21,464 nt of DNA from Halococcaceae archaeon. Lineage in GTDB: Archaea > Halobacteriota > Halobacteria > Halobacteriales > Halalkalicoccaceae. Under the pieces are notes generated by a model. It was given only the letters and a program-made list of their open reading frames with translations, made no database searches and had not been told where the DNA came from. The stretch spans positions 1-21,464 of the forward strand of contig SKWB01000028.1 in NCBI GenBank assembly GCA_007129135.1, given 5' to 3'. This document shows, piece by piece, positions 20,438 to 21,464 of this stretch (position 1 is its first letter; each line of letters starts with the position of its first letter). Made by a program: the position numbers and the translations under genes.

Positions 20438-21464
20438 CGGTCAACCCCTTCGTCACGAGTCTCGACCTCTACCGCCAGGGCTGGACCGCCGCCGCCGAGG
20501 CGGTCGAGAAGGGCTCGGTCGCGCCCGACCGGACGGCGACGATGGGCGAGGTCGAGATCGCGGGCACCGAGAACGAGGTCGTCTACGAGGAGAACAAACT
20601 CGAGCTGCGCCACTACGAGGCCCAGACCGACGAGCAGTACGACGTCCCGATCCTGATCGTCTACGCGCTGATCAACCGGCCGACGATCCTCGACCTCCAG
20701 CCGGACCGGAGCGTCGTCCGCACGCTCTTGGAGGAGGGTTTCGACGTCTACCTGATCGACTGGAACGAGCCCTCGCTGATGGACGCGAACCTCACCCTCG
20801 AGGACTACGTCGACCGGTATATGGACAACTGCGTCGACGTCGTCCGCGAGCGCTCGGGCCAGGACTCGATCAACCTCCTCGGCTACTGTATGGGCGGGAC
20901 GATGAGCGTGATGTACGCCTCGCTCCACCCCGAGAAGGTCCGCAACCTCGGCCTGATGGCCGCGGGTCTCTGTTTCGCCGGCGACGGCGGGCTGCTCGAG
21001 CTCTGGGGCGACGAGGAGCACTACTCGCCCGAGAAGGTCGTCGAGACGTTCCACAACGCGCCCGCGGACTTCTTGGACGCCGGCTTCGCGCTGATGGAGC
21101 CGGTCGAGAACCTCGTCGGCAAGTACGTCAGGCTCTACGACAACCTGGAGAACGAGGAGTTCGTCGAGAACTTCGCGCGCATGGAGCGGTGGGTCGGCGA
21201 CGGCATCGACGTCTCCGGGAAGACCTACCAGCAGTTCCTGGAGGACATCTACCAGGAGAACAAGCTCGCGAGGAACGAACTCTACCTGGGCGAGCAGCAT
21301 ATCGACCTCGACCGGATCGAGATGCCGGTGCTCCAGATCGTCGGCGAGTACGACCACCTGATCCCGCCGGAGGCGAGCACCTCGTTCAACGACCTCGTCG
21401 CGAGCGAGGACACGACCGCGATCGAGTTCCCGACGGGCCACATCGGGCTGTCGGTCTCCTCGCG
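20434..21464 (+). CDS. phaC: PHA synthase catalytic subunit PhaC (class III), 3' end missing
   Basis: The first 343 codons are in the window; the C-terminus (probably over 100 residues) is beyond the right edge. The alpha/beta-hydrolase triad is visible: nucleophile C152 in the lipase-box variant GYCMGG (150-155), D307 in GEYDHLIPP, and H336 in TGHIGL. It polymerises (R)-3-hydroxyacyl-CoA on the granule surface with Pha[21 protein letters not shown] (73-92) and VYLIDWNEP (105-113) are typical synthase core motifs. The start is fixed by the ATGA overlap with phaE. No frameshift or missing catalytic residue is seen in the visible part. Confidence 0.95.
   Translation, partial: MTVNPFVTSLDLYRQGWTAAAEAVEKGSVAPDRTATMGEVEIAGTENEVVYEENKLELRHYEAQTDEQYDVPILIVYALINRPTILDLQPDRSVVRTLLEEGFDVYLIDWNEPSLMDANLTLEDYVDRYMDNCVDVVRERSGQDSINLLGYCMGGTMSVMYASLHPEKVRNLGLMAAGLCFAGDGGLLELWGDEEHYSPEKVVETFHNAPADFLDAGFALMEPVENLVGKYVRLYDNLENEEFVENFARMERWVGDGIDVSGKTYQQFLEDIYQENKLARNELYLGEQHIDLDRIEMPVLQIVGEYDHLIPPEASTSFNDLVASEDTTAIEFPTGHIGLSVSS

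Noticed and set aside
20317..21441. 374-codon minus-strand frame opposite phaC
   Set aside because: Shadow of phaC, which has the full Cys-Asp-His triad.
1..21464. CRISPR array, rRNA or tRNA genes
   Set aside because: No regularly spaced repeats of CRISPR size and no conserved rRNA or tRNA sequence were seen on either strand by eye.

Overview
This is a haloarchaeal (class Halobacteria) chromosomal window. The evidence is the high GC content, strongly acidic predicted proteins, TATA-like boxes about 25-30 nt upstream of start codons (leaderless-type transcription), a PHA synthase cluster of the haloarchaeal phaR-phaP-phaE-phaC type, an RdfA/archaeal SMC-related pair, and a Tat-dependent lipoprotein. 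No tRNA, rRNA, CRISPR array or intact insertion sequence was seen.

Layout. (1) 1-3452, CoA/hydroxyacid metabolism: the N-terminal part of a GlcD-type FAD-linked oxidase (minus, runs off the window), a glyoxalase-I-like VOC protein (plus), a malyl-CoA-lyase-type CitE/HpcH protein (minus), and a divergent IclR regulator with a perfect palindrome in front of it. (2) 3453-6692, accessory block: 1.17 kb of apparently non-coding DNA that contains an 80-nt imperfect palindrome, then a DUF5805-like small DNA-binding protein translationally coupled to a tyrosine recombinase, then 0.65 kb of non-coding DNA. (3) 6631-7847: a D-galactonate dehydratase homologue (dgoD type), preceded by a possible 21-codon leader ORF. 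(4) 7890-10496: rod-determining factor RdfA and an archaea-specific SMC-related protein with a Rad50-like zinc hook and degenerate nucleotide-binding motifs. (5) 10503-13687: an orphan IS630-type helix-turn-helix protein, a class-C beta-lactamase-fold serine hydrolase, a zinc alcohol dehydrogenase and a [2Fe-2S] ferredoxin, with very tight convergent gene ends. (6) 13688-18125, minus strand: an Fe(III)-type ABC importer (binding protein, two-domain permease, ATPase). Four DtxR-like inverted repeats of form TTAGG-N4-CCTAA lie around it. (7) 18273-21464: polyhydroxyalkanoate synthesis and granule genes, with MaoC/PhaJ hydratase (minus) divergent from phaR, phaP, phaE and phaC (plus; phaC is cut by the window end).

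How the genes fit together. The PHA genes form a complete pathway end: PhaJ supplies (R)-3-hydroxyacyl-CoA, PhaE/PhaC polymerise it, PhaP coats granules and PhaR senses granules and represses. The ABC importer looks iron-controlled through the repeated operators. The most unusual parts are the structured non-coding DNA beside the recombinase, direct repeats in the DUF5805 promoter, the DtxR-like operator set, and repeats in the phaJ-phaR intergenic region. No gene in the window is clearly without family, so the best candidates for something new are these non-coding elements.
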